Assembly: GCA_017648525.1 (NCBI GenBank)
Contig: JAGCIP010000077.1
Span: forward strand, 1 to 9,060
Length of the DNA: 9,060 nucleotides
DNA from: Clostridia bacterium
GTDB lineage: Bacteria > Bacillota > Clostridia > Christensenellales > Borkfalkiaceae
Reading direction: 5' to 3'
Shown here: positions 1 through 7,130 of the stretch, piece by piece
How the letters are laid out: the number at the start of each line of letters is the position of its first letter
Position numbering within the stretch: position 1 is the stretch's first letter
The notes under the pieces: generated by a model
The model's input: the letters and a program-made list of their open reading frames with translations, nothing else
Told to the model about the DNA's origin: nothing
Database searches by the model: none
Made by a program: the position numbers and the translations under genes

Positions 1-3
1 CAT
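1..3 (-). CDS. Start codon of a gene running off the left edge
   Basis: The first three bases are CAT, an ATG on the minus strand. It is preceded on that strand by AAGGAG (14-19) with a 10-nt gap, somewhat longer than ideal. It follows the PHP-domain gene by 33 bases in the same direction, with no terminator hairpin between them, so it would be the next gene of that transcription unit. Only the start codon is inside the window, so nothing can be said about the product. Confidence 0.5.
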
Positions 4-36
4 TAATTTATATCTCCTTAATTGTTTTTCAAAATT

Positions 37-1295
37 TTAGACTGTTTGTCTGCCGATTGCAGAATACTTTTTAACTCTATCTTTAATGCAAGGAAGTTCT
101 GCTTTTGTTTTTTCAGAGAACATACCTGCATCTATACCCTTTTCGGTAGAAATTGCCTCGTGCCCGATAAGCGACCAAGTAGAGTCTATTAAATGTGCAT
201 ATTCGGGGAGAGCAAGTGCCGCACAAGCAAATTTTTGACGGGGTGAATTTACGTCTTCACCACTAATTTCAAACATACCGTTTTCCGCACAAAGTTTTGC
301 TAATCTTTGAAGTTGAGCGGGGGTATTTCTGGTTGGCATATAAGCAACCGTTTCGATACCGATAGCCTTAATCTCTCTAATTAAGTCGGGCAAGAAATCG
401 TCTTCAAACTTTTGCGCCTTTTTGTCGCCTGTAACCGAATCACCAACGTCGCCAAGATATGCGTATGCGGGAATTGCACCCAAAGACTTCGCCTTTTTAA
501 CAAAATCTTCGGCTAAAGGCATTTCTTCGTCCGCATCTATATAGAAGAAAGCGGTGTCCGCTTTTAACACGCCCAAAAGGTCGTACAAAAAGTGTTCGTT
601 TTCTTGGTCAAGTAAAAAGCCTTTATCTTTTCATTAACCTTGAGATTTAAATCCTTTTCAAGGAAGTTAATCAACTGTTCGGTTCTACCAAACTTTGCGT
701 CTAACTTAACCGCAAGTGCGTATAAAAGGTGACGTTCGGTAACACTACCACCGTCTTTTGCCTCCGAAAGGGGTTTAACGTCCTTTTCAAAGTCAAGTTC
801 AATGCCGAACTTACCAAACTTTCCAGTAATAAGTTCGCACATTTTTGCGTCACGCTCATATCTTTTTTGTCTATAATATTCTAAATATTCGTTAAACTCT
901 TTAACGTTTTGAGCGGGAATACCGTGTGCAGCCATATAAATGCAGTTTTCTTGGTCTGGGTGATTTATTTTGCCAAATCCCCTATCAAACTTACATCTAA
1001 CTTCCACACCACAAGTTGAACCTAATCCCAAAATTTCACAAGCCTTTTTAAATTCAACCACGCCAGACAAACTATCGTGGTCCATAATGCCAGCACTAGT
1101 AAGTCCCGCACGGTAAGCCATATAAGCCGCTTTAGTCGGCGAATACGGAGAAAATGAATATATCGTATGTATGTGATTATTTGCGTCGTTTTCACGGCGA
1201 ACGGGTTTTTCCGTTTCTTTTTCTATTAATTCTTTTAACGCTTGAAGTCTGCTTTCCGCAGTTCCACCGTTAAGTTTTTTAATAAGTTCTTGCAT
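37..1295 (-). pseudogene. PHP-domain metal-dependent phosphoesterase, frameshifted
   Basis: Two overlapping reading frames (minus strand, about 1295-564 and 588-37) together make one PHP-family protein. PHP proteins are metal-dependent phosphoesterases; this stand-alone subtype has no firmly known substrate. The first frame carries the metal-site motifs, counted from the ATG at 1295: H41-x-H43 (in NNHIHT), D72-H73 (in MDHDS), E98 (in GVEVR) and H124 (in AAHG). The frame then ends in a junk tail, while the next frame resumes with the family-like run FLLDQENEHFLYDLLGVLK and continues to the stop at 37-39. Restoring one base in the A-run at 614-618 (T-run on the coding strand) gives a continuous 419-residue protein, a plausible length for such proteins. 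I chose the ATG at 1295 over an in-frame TTG at 1310 because GGGAG lies 8 nt upstream of the ATG. The gene has its own promoter at 1326-1354. The break may be a real mutation or a sequencing or assembly error: both halves lack further stops, so any decay would be recent. Confidence 0.85.
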
Positions 1296-1325
1296 TACAA
1301 AATCTCCCAAGTTTTCATCAGTAAA

Positions 1326-1354
1326 ATTATACCCTAAAAAAATTTAATCGTCAA
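1326..1354 (-). promoter_or_regulatory. Sigma-A promoter of the PHP-domain gene
   Basis: On the minus strand, TTGACG (1349-1354) and TATAAT (1326-1331) are separated by exactly 17 bp: a perfect -10 and five of six matches at -35. The predicted start is near 1319, giving a short leader of about 24 nt before the ATG at 1295. An 8-bp perfect palindrome, GTGCGCAC (1376-1383), lies about 20 bp upstream of the -35. It could be an operator half-site, but it is short enough to be chance. Confidence 0.8.
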
Positions 1355-1436
1355 GCGTAATCGTAACGGTTAAATGTGCGCACGAAAAGTTTAATAGCAC
1401 TTATATAAACATATCAAATTTGCGGGCAGATATAAT

Positions 1437-1456
1437 CACAAATAAACACAAATAAA
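1437..1456. repeat. 10-bp perfect tandem duplication
   Basis: CACAAATAAA occurs twice head to tail (1437-1446 and 1447-1456), in the AT-rich gap between the terminator of the small transcription unit and the PHP promoter. No protein-coding or RNA role is visible. Simple slippage is the easiest explanation. Confidence 0.6.
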
Positions 1457-1489
1457 AATTAAAAGCATTATTATTAGATATTTCCCCCT

Positions 1490-1527
1490 TAAAAAGAAAA
1501 AAGCCCTTAACCACTTTTGGTCAAGAG
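1490..1527 (-). terminator. Intrinsic terminator of the small-peptide transcript
   Basis: On the minus strand CTCTTGACC pairs with GGTTAAGGG (9 bp, two G-U pairs) across a 6-nt loop, followed at once by CTTTTTTCTTTTT. It starts 54 nt after the stop of the 31-codon ORF. A second small hairpin, AGTTC/GAACT with a 4-nt loop (1526-1539), abuts and shares two bases with the terminator stem. The arrangement closes the small unit before the PHP promoter begins. Confidence 0.85.
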
Positions 1528-1581
1528 TTCCTTTGAACTTAACTTTAGTATATAATTAAATCGTGTAATTTTAACATCTAA

Positions 1582-1677
1582 TTAAAATTTGTTTTCGTTC
1601 ATTACTGCTGCCATAAAAAATGCAACTTCTGCGTTTAAGTCAAATAATTTTTTGCACTTACTGATAAACTTGCTCAT
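1582..1677 (-). CDS. Small 31-residue peptide gene, function unknown
   Basis: A 31-codon ORF on the minus strand starts at an ATG (1675-1677) behind a perfect AAGGAGGT with a 5-nt gap, and stops at TAA (1582-1584). The peptide begins MSKFISKCKKLFDLN, has four lysines in its first ten residues and one cysteine (C8), passes through a hydrophobic stretch (AEVAFFMAAVM, residues 16-26) and ends NENKF. This basic-then-hydrophobic layout could form an amphipathic or membrane-associated helix; that is inference. I recognise no family. The case for a real gene is its signals: a perfect consensus promoter (1804-1832), a leader of about 120 nt, the ribosome site and a terminator (1490-1527) all frame it, giving a monocistronic RNA of about 300 nt. 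Alternatives are a dual-function small RNA, a type I toxin-like peptide or a secreted peptide. No antisense promoter opposite it is convincing. Confidence 0.7.
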   Translation of the reverse strand: MSKFISKCKKLFDLNAEVAFFMAAVMNENKF

Positions 1678-1682
1678 TTTGT

Positions 1683-1690
1683 ACCTCCTT
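1683..1690 (-). promoter_or_regulatory. Perfect Shine-Dalgarno of the 31-codon ORF
   Basis: AAGGAGGT is fully complementary to the usual 3' end of 16S rRNA and lies 5 nt before the ATG at 1677. It is the strongest ribosome binding site in the window and is the main reason for calling the short ORF translated. Confidence 0.85.
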
Positions 1691-1803
1691 TTCTCCGTTT
1701 TTGTTAATTATTATCGAAGATTTTTGTTTTTATTTTACATTGTGTGTTTATTATTCTCACAGGTGTCTGCTTGATTTTTTGTTCAAACTCACTTTACACT
1801 TGC

Positions 1804-1832
1804 ATTATACACCCGTATTTTTAACTTGTCAA
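1804..1832 (-). promoter_or_regulatory. Perfect consensus sigma-A promoter of the small-peptide unit
   Basis: On the minus strand TTGACA (1827-1832) and TATAAT (1804-1809) are separated by exactly 17 bp, so all twelve hexamer positions match consensus. Upstream DNA (about 1833-1900) is rich in A- and T-tracts, as in UP elements. The start would be near 1797. Such a promoter predicts high expression unless repressed. The predicted leader (about 1797-1678) is A-rich; I found no riboswitch or T-box core in it. Confidence 0.85.
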
Positions 1833-1976
1833 GGCTTTTATGCCACTTTTTTGCAGTTTTTTTAAATATTTTTTATAATGTAATATTTTCACATTTGTAG
1901 TAAATTTATTTCAATGCGATTTGATTATTTCTGTATAATTCGACTTTTAATGTTAAAAATTAACAAGAACTAAAAC
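1833..1976. other. AT-rich gap between the proA terminator and the small unit
   Basis: No ORF with a ribosome site is visible on either strand. It holds A/T tracts likely to act as UP element for the promoter at 1804-1832, and one short perfect inverted repeat: TGTTAA, AAA, TTAACA (1951-1965). Confidence 0.5.
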
Positions 1977-2009
1977 AAAAAAGCAGACAAGCCTTAAAGG
2001 TCGCCCGCT
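1977..2009 (-). terminator. Intrinsic terminator of the MFS-to-proA operon
   Basis: On the minus strand AGCGGGCGA plus CCT pairs with AGG plus TTGTCTGCT around a 3-nt loop (about 12 bp, three G-U pairs, one bulged C), followed by a T-run (complement of the A-run at 1977-1982). It begins 38 nt after the proA stop and ends the five-gene operon. Confidence 0.85.
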
Positions 2010-2047
2010 CTTTCTTTTATAACTTTTTATAAATTATTAAATTGCTA

Positions 2048-3307
2048 TTATTTTCTAACTGCTCCGTCGCCAAAAATCAAATATTTTTCAGTAACCAAAG
2101 CCGAAAGGCCCATAGGTCCACGTGCATGCATTTTTTGCGTACTTATGCCTATTTCTGCACCTAAGCCAAACACGAACCCGTCACTAAATCTGGTAGACGC
2201 ATTATGATAAACGGAGGAAGAATCAATTTCGGTCATAAATCTCTTTGCGTTCTCTTTATCTTCGGTCATAATGCTTTCGGAGTGGCGAGTGCTATGTTCG
2301 TTTATATGCTCAATCGCTTGCTCAATATTATCAACCGTTTTTACTGAAATAATCGCAGAGCCGTATTCGGTGTAAAAATCTTCTTCGGTCGCCTTTTCTA
2401 AACACGGATAATCTTTTATAACTTGTCTTGCACGCTCGTCTGCACGAATCACCACGGATTTTTCAAGTAGTTTTTCGGCAATCGCAGGCATAACTTTTTG
2501 CAAAATTGCAGAGTGTATAACTAGAGACTCACAAGCGTTGCAAACACTGTATCTTTGAGTTTTAGCATTAAACACGACTTCCGCCGTCTTTTTAACGTCA
2601 GCAGTTTGGTCAACAAAGATATGACAGTTGCCCGTTCCCGTTTCTATAATAGGAATAGTAGAATTTTCTACCGCCGAACGAATTAGTGATGCCCCCCCAC
2701 GTGGAATTAATAAATCCACGTATTTATTCATCTTCATAAAACGAGTGGTTGTTTCCCTAGACGTGTCTTCTATAACCGAAACAACGTCTTGATTGATACC
2801 GCACTCCAAAAGTTTTTCTCTAATAACCTTAACGATTGCAAGGTTAGAACGGAGCGAATCGCTACCACCTTTTAGAATAACGGCGTTAGACGTCTTAAAA
2901 CACAATGCAAAAGCGTCCGCCGTAACGTTGGGGCGAGATTCGTATATTATTCCTACTACACCAAAAGGAACGGTCTTTTTCTCAATTTTTATGCCCTGTT
3001 CTTTGTTCTCATAGGCGTAGGTAATTTTTCCAAGCGGACTATCAAGTTCGGCAACTTGCTCTAAACCAACAGCCATACTTTCTATAACTTTTTCATTAAG
3101 AGTAAGCCTATCTATAAAGGCATCCGTCGCTCCTTTTTCTTTTGCAAAACTAATATCTTTTTGGTTTTCTTCTATTAAATATTTAGCGTTATCACGTAAG
3201 CCTTTTGCAACCACTCTCAATGCGTCGCTCTTTTTTTCTTCGCTAACGTTAAGTAGTCCCGCACCGGCTTTTTTAGCACTTATACAAAGATTAGTTAAAT
3301 CAAACAT
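2048..3307 (-). CDS. proA: Glutamate-5-semialdehyde dehydrogenase (gamma-glutamyl phosphate reductase)
   Basis: ProA reduces gamma-glutamyl phosphate with NADPH to glutamate-5-semialdehyde in the cytoplasm, the second step of proline synthesis. The protein has full family length (419 residues from the ATG at 3307) and the family landmarks: PFGVVGIIYESRPNVTADA (ATG-based residues 114-132), LKGGSDSLRSN (145-155), PRGGASLI (202-209), the catalytic cysteine C256 in SVCNAC, and the C-terminal ARGPMGLSALVTEKYL run. The residues before the cysteine are RYS, where I expect a proline from remembered homologues. I prefer the ATG at 3307 to an in-frame GTG at 3316. It overlaps the previous gene by 8 bases (ATG and TGA inside ATGTTTGA), and the GGTGG in that gene's last codons may serve as ribosome site, so translation is probably coupled. 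Last gene of the operon, closed by the terminator at 1977-2009. proB, its usual partner, is not in the window. Confidence 0.96.
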   Translation of the reverse strand: MFDLTNLCISAKKAGAGLLNVSEEKKSDALRVVAKGLRDNAKYLIEENQKDISFAKEKGATDAFIDRLTLNEKVIESMAVGLEQVAELDSPLGKITYAYENKEQGIKIEKKTVPFGVVGIIYESRPNVTADAFALCFKTSNAVILKGGSDSLRSNLAIVKVIREKLLECGINQDVVSVIEDTSRETTTRFMKMNKYVDLLIPRGGASLIRSAVENSTIPIIETGTGNCHIFVDQTADVKKTAEVVFNAKTQRYSVCNACESLVIHSAILQKVMPAIAEKLLEKSVVIRADERARQVIKDYPCLEKATEEDFYTEYGSAIISVKTVDNIEQAIEHINEHSTRHSESIMTEDKENAKRFMTEIDSSSVYHNASTRFSDGFVFGLGAEIGISTQKMHARGPMGLSALVTEKYLIFGDGAVRK

Positions 3308-3776
3308 TTTGACCACCGTTTTTCTTGAATATCCTTTTTAGTTTATTTACGACCCTATTTCTAAAATAAAAAATTTTTAATATAATTTTTCTACGTGTTT
3401 TCCGCCTATACCACTTCTCCACATGCCTAATATATTTATGGTTGTCTGCTTTTACGTACTTTTTACCTTTATAAAAGCCCATAAGCACACCGAAAATCTG
3501 CTCGTCTTTAACCAACTCCAAATCAAACTGACTATCACCACACACTAGATAACCGTTTTTCGTAACCGATATTATTCTATGCAAAACGAACGCTCCGTTA
3601 GCACGCAAATAAAAAGGCACGTCAAAGGGTTTTAGCTGTTCGTTCGGCTCTTTTTTTCTTATAACAACCGATTGTTTATGGTTTTTTATTATCGGCCACA
3701 TACTGTCCCCTTTTGGAACGAATGCAATTACCCCGTTCTTTTCAAGTTCAGTCTTGTAGTTTGCAACTTCTTGCAT
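3300..3776 (-). CDS. S24/S26-type peptidase-like protein with a basic tail
   Basis: A 158-residue protein with the fold signature of the S24/S26 (LexA/signal peptidase) group: PKGDSMWPII (residues 21-30) holds the likely nucleophile S25, VLHRI (64-68) carries H66, and VCGDSQFDLE (78-87) matches the GD box. A histidine in the second box recalls the Ser-His type of signal peptidase (SipW, eukaryotic) rather than the Ser-Lys type, but no membrane segment is present, so a role as general signal peptidase is unlikely. The last 45 residues are strongly basic (KWYRRKTRRK at 121-130, more Lys/Arg to 152) and may bind nucleic acid or the membrane surface. The ATG at 3776 has GGGAG a few bases upstream. 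It sits 34 bp after the HAD gene and overlaps proA by 8 bp. Substrate unknown; activity is not certain from motifs alone. Confidence 0.75.
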   Translation of the reverse strand: MQEVANYKTELEKNGVIAFVPKGDSMWPIIKNHKQSVVIRKKEPNEQLKPFDVPFYLRANGAFVLHRIISVTKNGYLVCGDSQFDLELVKDEQIFGVLMGFYKGKKYVKADNHKYIRHVEKWYRRKTRRKIILKIFYFRNRVVNKLKRIFKKNGGQNV

Positions 3777-3810
3777 TGTAACTCCCTTTTCTCTCTATAT
3801 ACAAGATATA

Positions 3811-4488
3811 TTACAAGTATTTTTTAATATCTTGCAATCGATCTACTTTAGCAAAATAATTTTTCTCGTTAGGCTCGATTGCGCCTTTTTTATTAAACCA
3901 AATAGCACGCATACCGTAATCGTTTGCGCCCTTTATATCAGCGGTAAGCGAATCGCCTATCATAACGGTATTTTCAACAGTTGCGCCGTCAAGTTCCTTA
4001 AAGCAAGCGTCAAAAAACTCTTTACTAGGCTTGTTATAACCTATAATTTCAGACACGAACAACCTTTCAAGATATTCGTACATACCTGCTTTTTTAAGCC
4101 TATTAACCTGTTGAAGATAAATGGCGTTACTTGCCGCATAAACGGTGTATTTACCCGATAAGTATTTGAGAATTTCCACCGCCCCGTCAACAGGTATAGC
4201 CAAATCGAATAAAAATTCTCTAAACAATTTTTCTATTAGGTCGCCGTCGCCAACTAACCCAAACTCGCTCAAAACGCCCTTAAATCTACGCTCGTGCAAG
4301 CCTTTTCTAGTAAGTTTCTTTTCTTCGATTAAACGCCAAAGCCCGTCGTTAATTTGCAAAAACCACGGACCGTACTCATCTTTATAACAAAGCCCAACTT
4401 TTTCAAACGCCATTTTCACGGCTAAGGTTGCGTTTTTGTCAAAATCAAGCAAGGTGTCGTCTATATCAATAAAAACGTTTTTAATCAT
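3811..4488 (-). CDS. HAD-superfamily phosphatase, YjjG/YfnB type
   Basis: A 225-residue cytoplasmic HAD hydrolase. All four motifs are present (numbered from the ATG at 4488): motif I D8-I-D10-D-T, with the aspartate nucleophile; motif II S120 in AASNA; motif III K153 in YNKPSKEFF; motif IV GDSLTADI with D179 and D184. The cap inserted after motif I is alpha-helical (about residues 15-95). The pattern and length fit the YjjG/YfnB group, whose characterised members are nucleotidases, including house-cleaning activity on non-canonical pyrimidine nucleotides. The substrate here is inferred only. I chose the ATG at 4488 over a GTG at 4494 because AAGGTG lies about 6 nt before the ATG. It starts 12 bp after the stop of the dehydrogenase gene, so it is in the same operon. 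Confidence 0.88.
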   Translation of the reverse strand: MIKNVFIDIDDTLLDFDKNATLAVKMAFEKVGLCYKDEYGPWFLQINDGLWRLIEEKKLTRKGLHERRFKGVLSEFGLVGDGDLIEKLFREFLFDLAIPVDGAVEILKYLSGKYTVYAASNAIYLQQVNRLKKAGMYEYLERLFVSEIIGYNKPSKEFFDACFKELDGATVENTVMIGDSLTADIKGANDYGMRAIWFNKKGAIEPNEKNYFAKVDRLQDIKKYL

Positions 4489-4500
4489 TAACACACCTTT

Positions 4501-5670
4501 TTAATAACAACTATCAAAAATTTCTTTTACGTTGTCATAATCAAGCGGAATATATCCTTCAATAACACGAGTTTTACCATAAGTGCATAGTTCAGCAAGC
4601 CTAGCCATAGAAGTTTCGGGAATACCGAATTCTCTCAATTTAGTTGGCATACCTATTTTAGCGAAAAACTCCGTTAATTTTTCAATGCCTTGTTCAGATG
4701 CCTTTATATCGTCTTCACAAACCACGTCAAGCACACGCCTTGCAAACTGAGCAAACCTTTTAGGATTTGCCTTGTATTGATATCTCATCCACGCCGGCTC
4801 TAATACGGCAAGCCCCGCACCGTGAGCGATAAAATCAAACTCTCCGCTCAATGCATGTTCCAACTGATGCACGGCTAAATAGTTAAATCTTCCGCAAGCG
4901 GTAAGTCCGTTATGCGACAAACTAGACGCCCACATAATTTCCGCACGAGCATCATAATCGCAAGGATTTTCAATAACCTTTTCACCCGCAATCACAACCG
5001 ATTTTAGTATACTTTCCGCAATTCTATCCGTCAACTCAACTTCTGGCTCGGTTGTAAAATAACGCTCCATAGTATGCGTCATAATATCAACAATACCGCA
5101 CGCCGTTTGATATTTCCCTACCGTAAAGGTAAGTGCAGGGTTACAAATAGCAAACTCACATCTATTAAACTCGGTAGTACAACCTTTTTTCATATTTACT
5201 GCAAGGTTTGTGATAACTGCCGAATTACTCATTTCGCTACCCGCCGCCGACATAGTTAAGACACACCCAACTTTAAGCGCATCAACAGGTTTCGCCTTGC
5301 CGATAGCAAAATCCCACGGGTCAAAATCAGATTTTGCACCGAGAGCGGTATATTTACAAGAATCTAAAACACTACCACCGCCAACAGCAAGAATTAAATC
5401 AACTTTTTCGGCTTTTGCAAGTTTTACAGCATCTCTAACAAATTCAATCTTGGGATTCGGCTCAACGCCACCCATTTCCACAAACTCAATTCCGTTTTCC
5501 TTTAAGGAATTTATCACCACGTCGTAAAGTCCGCTTTTCTTTATGCTAGACTTTCCATACTGGAGCATTACCCTTTTATGCCTAAATTCTTTAATTATCT
5601 CCCCGACTTTCTTTTCGGTATCCAAACCAAAATACACTTTAGTCGGCGTGTTATAGATAAAATCTTTCAT
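4501..5670 (-). CDS. Iron-containing alcohol dehydrogenase, butanol dehydrogenase type
   Basis: A 389-residue group III (iron-dependent) alcohol dehydrogenase, expected to interconvert aldehydes and alcohols with NAD(P)H in the cytoplasm. The nucleotide-binding GGGS is at 97-100, in LILAVGGGSVLDSCK. The four metal ligands occur at the expected spacing: D195 and H199 in GIVDIMTHTMERY, H268 in AVHQLEHALSG, and H283 in DFIAHGAGLAVL. The N-terminal TPTKVYFG and the region around 180-290 fit the BdhA/YqhD branch (clostridial butanol dehydrogenases, E. coli aldehyde reductase YqhD). The ATG at 5670 has GGGAG 6 nt upstream. It is second in the operon, 45 bp after the MFS gene. The exact substrate and cofactor cannot be fixed from sequence; fermentative ethanol or butanol formation and aldehyde detoxification are both possible. 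Confidence 0.94.
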   Translation of the reverse strand: MKDFIYNTPTKVYFGLDTEKKVGEIIKEFRHKRVMLQYGKSSIKKSGLYDVVINSLKENGIEFVEMGGVEPNPKIEFVRDAVKLAKAEKVDLILAVGGGSVLDSCKYTALGAKSDFDPWDFAIGKAKPVDALKVGCVLTMSAAGSEMSNSAVITNLAVNMKKGCTTEFNRCEFAICNPALTFTVGKYQTACGIVDIMTHTMERYFTTEPEVELTDRIAESILKSVVIAGEKVIENPCDYDARAEIMWASSLSHNGLTACGRFNYLAVHQLEHALSGEFDFIAHGAGLAVLEPAWMRYQYKANPKRFAQFARRVLDVVCEDDIKASEQGIEKLTEFFAKIGMPTKLREFGIPETSMARLAELCTYGKTRVIEGYIPLDYDNVKEIFDSCY

Positions 5671-5715
5671 TTCTTACTCCCAAACTTTAATCGTTAAAAA
5701 CAAGTTGTAATGCTA

Positions 5716-7002
5716 TTACTCGTCCACGTCAAAATTTTCTAATACCGATTGCTTTTTTAATGGCTTACTGTCGCCGTGTTTAACAAAGAACATAGTAAGG
5801 AAAGCAAATGCAACGCAAACACAAGCGTACGGGAAAAGTGGCAACATGTTTCCAGCAATGTCCATAATTGCACCCGATAATATCGGCGTTAATACTTGCG
5901 CAGACATACTTGCCGTGTAATACCAGCCCGTATATTTACCAACGTTACCACCCCGAGCAAGTTCAACAACCATAGGAAAACTGTTAACGTTAATCGTTGC
6001 CCAGCCTATACCCGCAAGCGCAAACAACACGTACATGAGCACAGGACTACTGTTAGCCGTAATAAATATTGCAAAGAAGAACGAAAGTGCAAGCATTACT
6101 ACACCTGCTAATATTGTTGTCTTTCTGCCGACTTTTGTCGCTATCATACCAACGGGGAGATAAGCGATAATCGCCGCACCTTGTGCTATCAACAAAGTCA
6201 TGTCGTAACTTTGATGCAAAACGTTGTCCGCATAAAGCGAATATTTAGAAGTTATTGCGTTATACCCCATATACCACAAAGCAACCGAAGATAAAATCAA
6301 AAGTAAAGACTTCAATTCACCTTTAGAAAGTTTTTTATTGCTTTCCGCTTGTTCTTTTTCATCCAAAACTTCTTCCGGACAATATTTTTTAGTATCATCT
6401 TCCATCTCTTGCGCCCACTTGTTTTCTTTTACGGTAAGTAAAAAGATTATCAACCCCAAAAGAATAATACCGCATACAACGATATAATAAGTCATAAGGT
6501 TATGCATTGTTTTTTCGCCAACTTTTACCACCAAGCCAACGCCAAGAACTAATAATCCCCCAACCGTTCCTACAAGGTTAATGATGGCGTTACCTTTAGA
6601 GCGCAAAGGCTTTATAGTAACGTCTGGCATAAGAGCCACGGCGGGCGAACGAAAGGTTGCCATAGAAATCAAGGTGACTAAAAGCACGGCAACGAACATC
6701 CAAACGTTTCCTATTAGTGGCAAGAAAATAAAGGATATGGTCGCCAAAATAGTGCCGAATAATATATATACTGTGCGTTTGCCTAATCTTGAATTAGTTT
6801 TATCGGAAAGAGCCCCGAATAGTGGCAACAAAAACACCGCTAAAACGTTATCAAAAGCCATAACAACACCCGAAAGGGTTTGTTTCATATTAAACTTGTA
6901 AGTAAGAATTAACGGAATTGTTTTATCGTAGGCTTGCCAAAACGCCGTTATCAAAAAAAATGCAAATCCCACTAAAATAACTCTTTTATAATTTAACTTC
7001 AT
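5716..7002 (-). CDS. MFS transporter, SLC45/sugar-cation symporter-like
   Basis: A 428-residue inner-membrane protein with about twelve hydrophobic segments in two halves, joined by an acidic cytoplasmic loop (about residues 190-230, EMEDDTKKYCPEEVLDEKEQ). The loop between helices 2 and 3 has the MFS signature GALSDKTNSRLGKRTVY, and the matching place in the second half reads ATKVGRKT. The conserved-looking run FPMVVELARGGNVGKYTGWY resembles SLC45/GPH-type sugar symporters, so a sugar or related solute is a reasonable guess, no more. I chose the ATG at 7002 rather than the one at 7017: AAGGAG (7008-7013) lies 5 nt before the inner ATG, while the outer one has no ribosome site and overlaps this motif. 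First gene of the five-gene operon, read from the promoter at 7060-7088. Confidence 0.9.
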   Translation of the reverse strand: MKLNYKRVILVGFAFFLITAFWQAYDKTIPLILTYKFNMKQTLSGVVMAFDNVLAVFLLPLFGALSDKTNSRLGKRTVYILFGTILATISFIFLPLIGNVWMFVAVLLVTLISMATFRSPAVALMPDVTIKPLRSKGNAIINLVGTVGGLLVLGVGLVVKVGEKTMHNLMTYYIVVCGIILLGLIIFLLTVKENKWAQEMEDDTKKYCPEEVLDEKEQAESNKKLSKGELKSLLLILSSVALWYMGYNAITSKYSLYADNVLHQSYDMTLLIAQGAAIIAYLPVGMIATKVGRKTTILAGVVMLALSFFFAIFITANSSPVLMYVLFALAGIGWATINVNSFPMVVELARGGNVGKYTGWYYTASMSAQVLTPILSGAIMDIAGNMLPLFPYACVCVAFAFLTMFFVKHGDSKPLKKQSVLENFDVDE

Positions 7003-7059
7003 TTCCTCTCCTTTCATTTACACGCGCTATAAGCACGCATTAAAACTCGCATTATAATT

Positions 7060-7088
7060 ATTATACCAAAAAAGGAAAAACAAATCAA
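7060..7088 (-). promoter_or_regulatory. Sigma-A promoter of the MFS-to-proA operon
   Basis: On the minus strand TTGATT (7083-7088) and TATAAT (7060-7065) are separated by 17 bp. The start would be near 7053, giving a leader of about 50 nt to the ATG at 7002. It diverges from the promoter at 7170-7198, with an 18-bp palindrome between them. Confidence 0.75.
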
Positions 7089-7130
7089 GTTTTATGCTTT
7101 GCAAATTCCATCTATAAACAATTCAAAACA

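Noticed and set aside
37..588. C-terminal PHP half as a separate gene
   Set aside because: Its only start is a TTG with no ribosome site inside the upstream frame, and family-like sequence extends upstream of it. A frameshift explains it better.
605..625. Programmed -1 frameshifting in the PHP gene
   Set aside because: The heptamer in frame (T TTT TAC) does not allow both tRNAs to re-pair after slipping, and I see no stimulatory hairpin or internal Shine-Dalgarno. A lost base is simpler.
1551..1556. Plus-strand TATAAT that could drive an antisense RNA to the small-peptide gene
   Set aside because: No -35-like hexamer lies at a workable distance; the nearest (TTGAAC at 1533) is only 12 bp away.
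1589..1774. 61-codon plus-strand ORF in the 1.3-2.0 kb gap
   Set aside because: It starts at a non-ATG codon without a ribosome site and lies antisense to the small-peptide gene and its leader, whose signals are far stronger. Its Phe/Leu-rich product is what AT-rich antisense sequence gives.
1678..1797. Riboswitch or T-box in the small-peptide leader
   Set aside because: No conserved core motif and only short, weak stems were seen, and the leader is A-rich and largely unstructured by eye.
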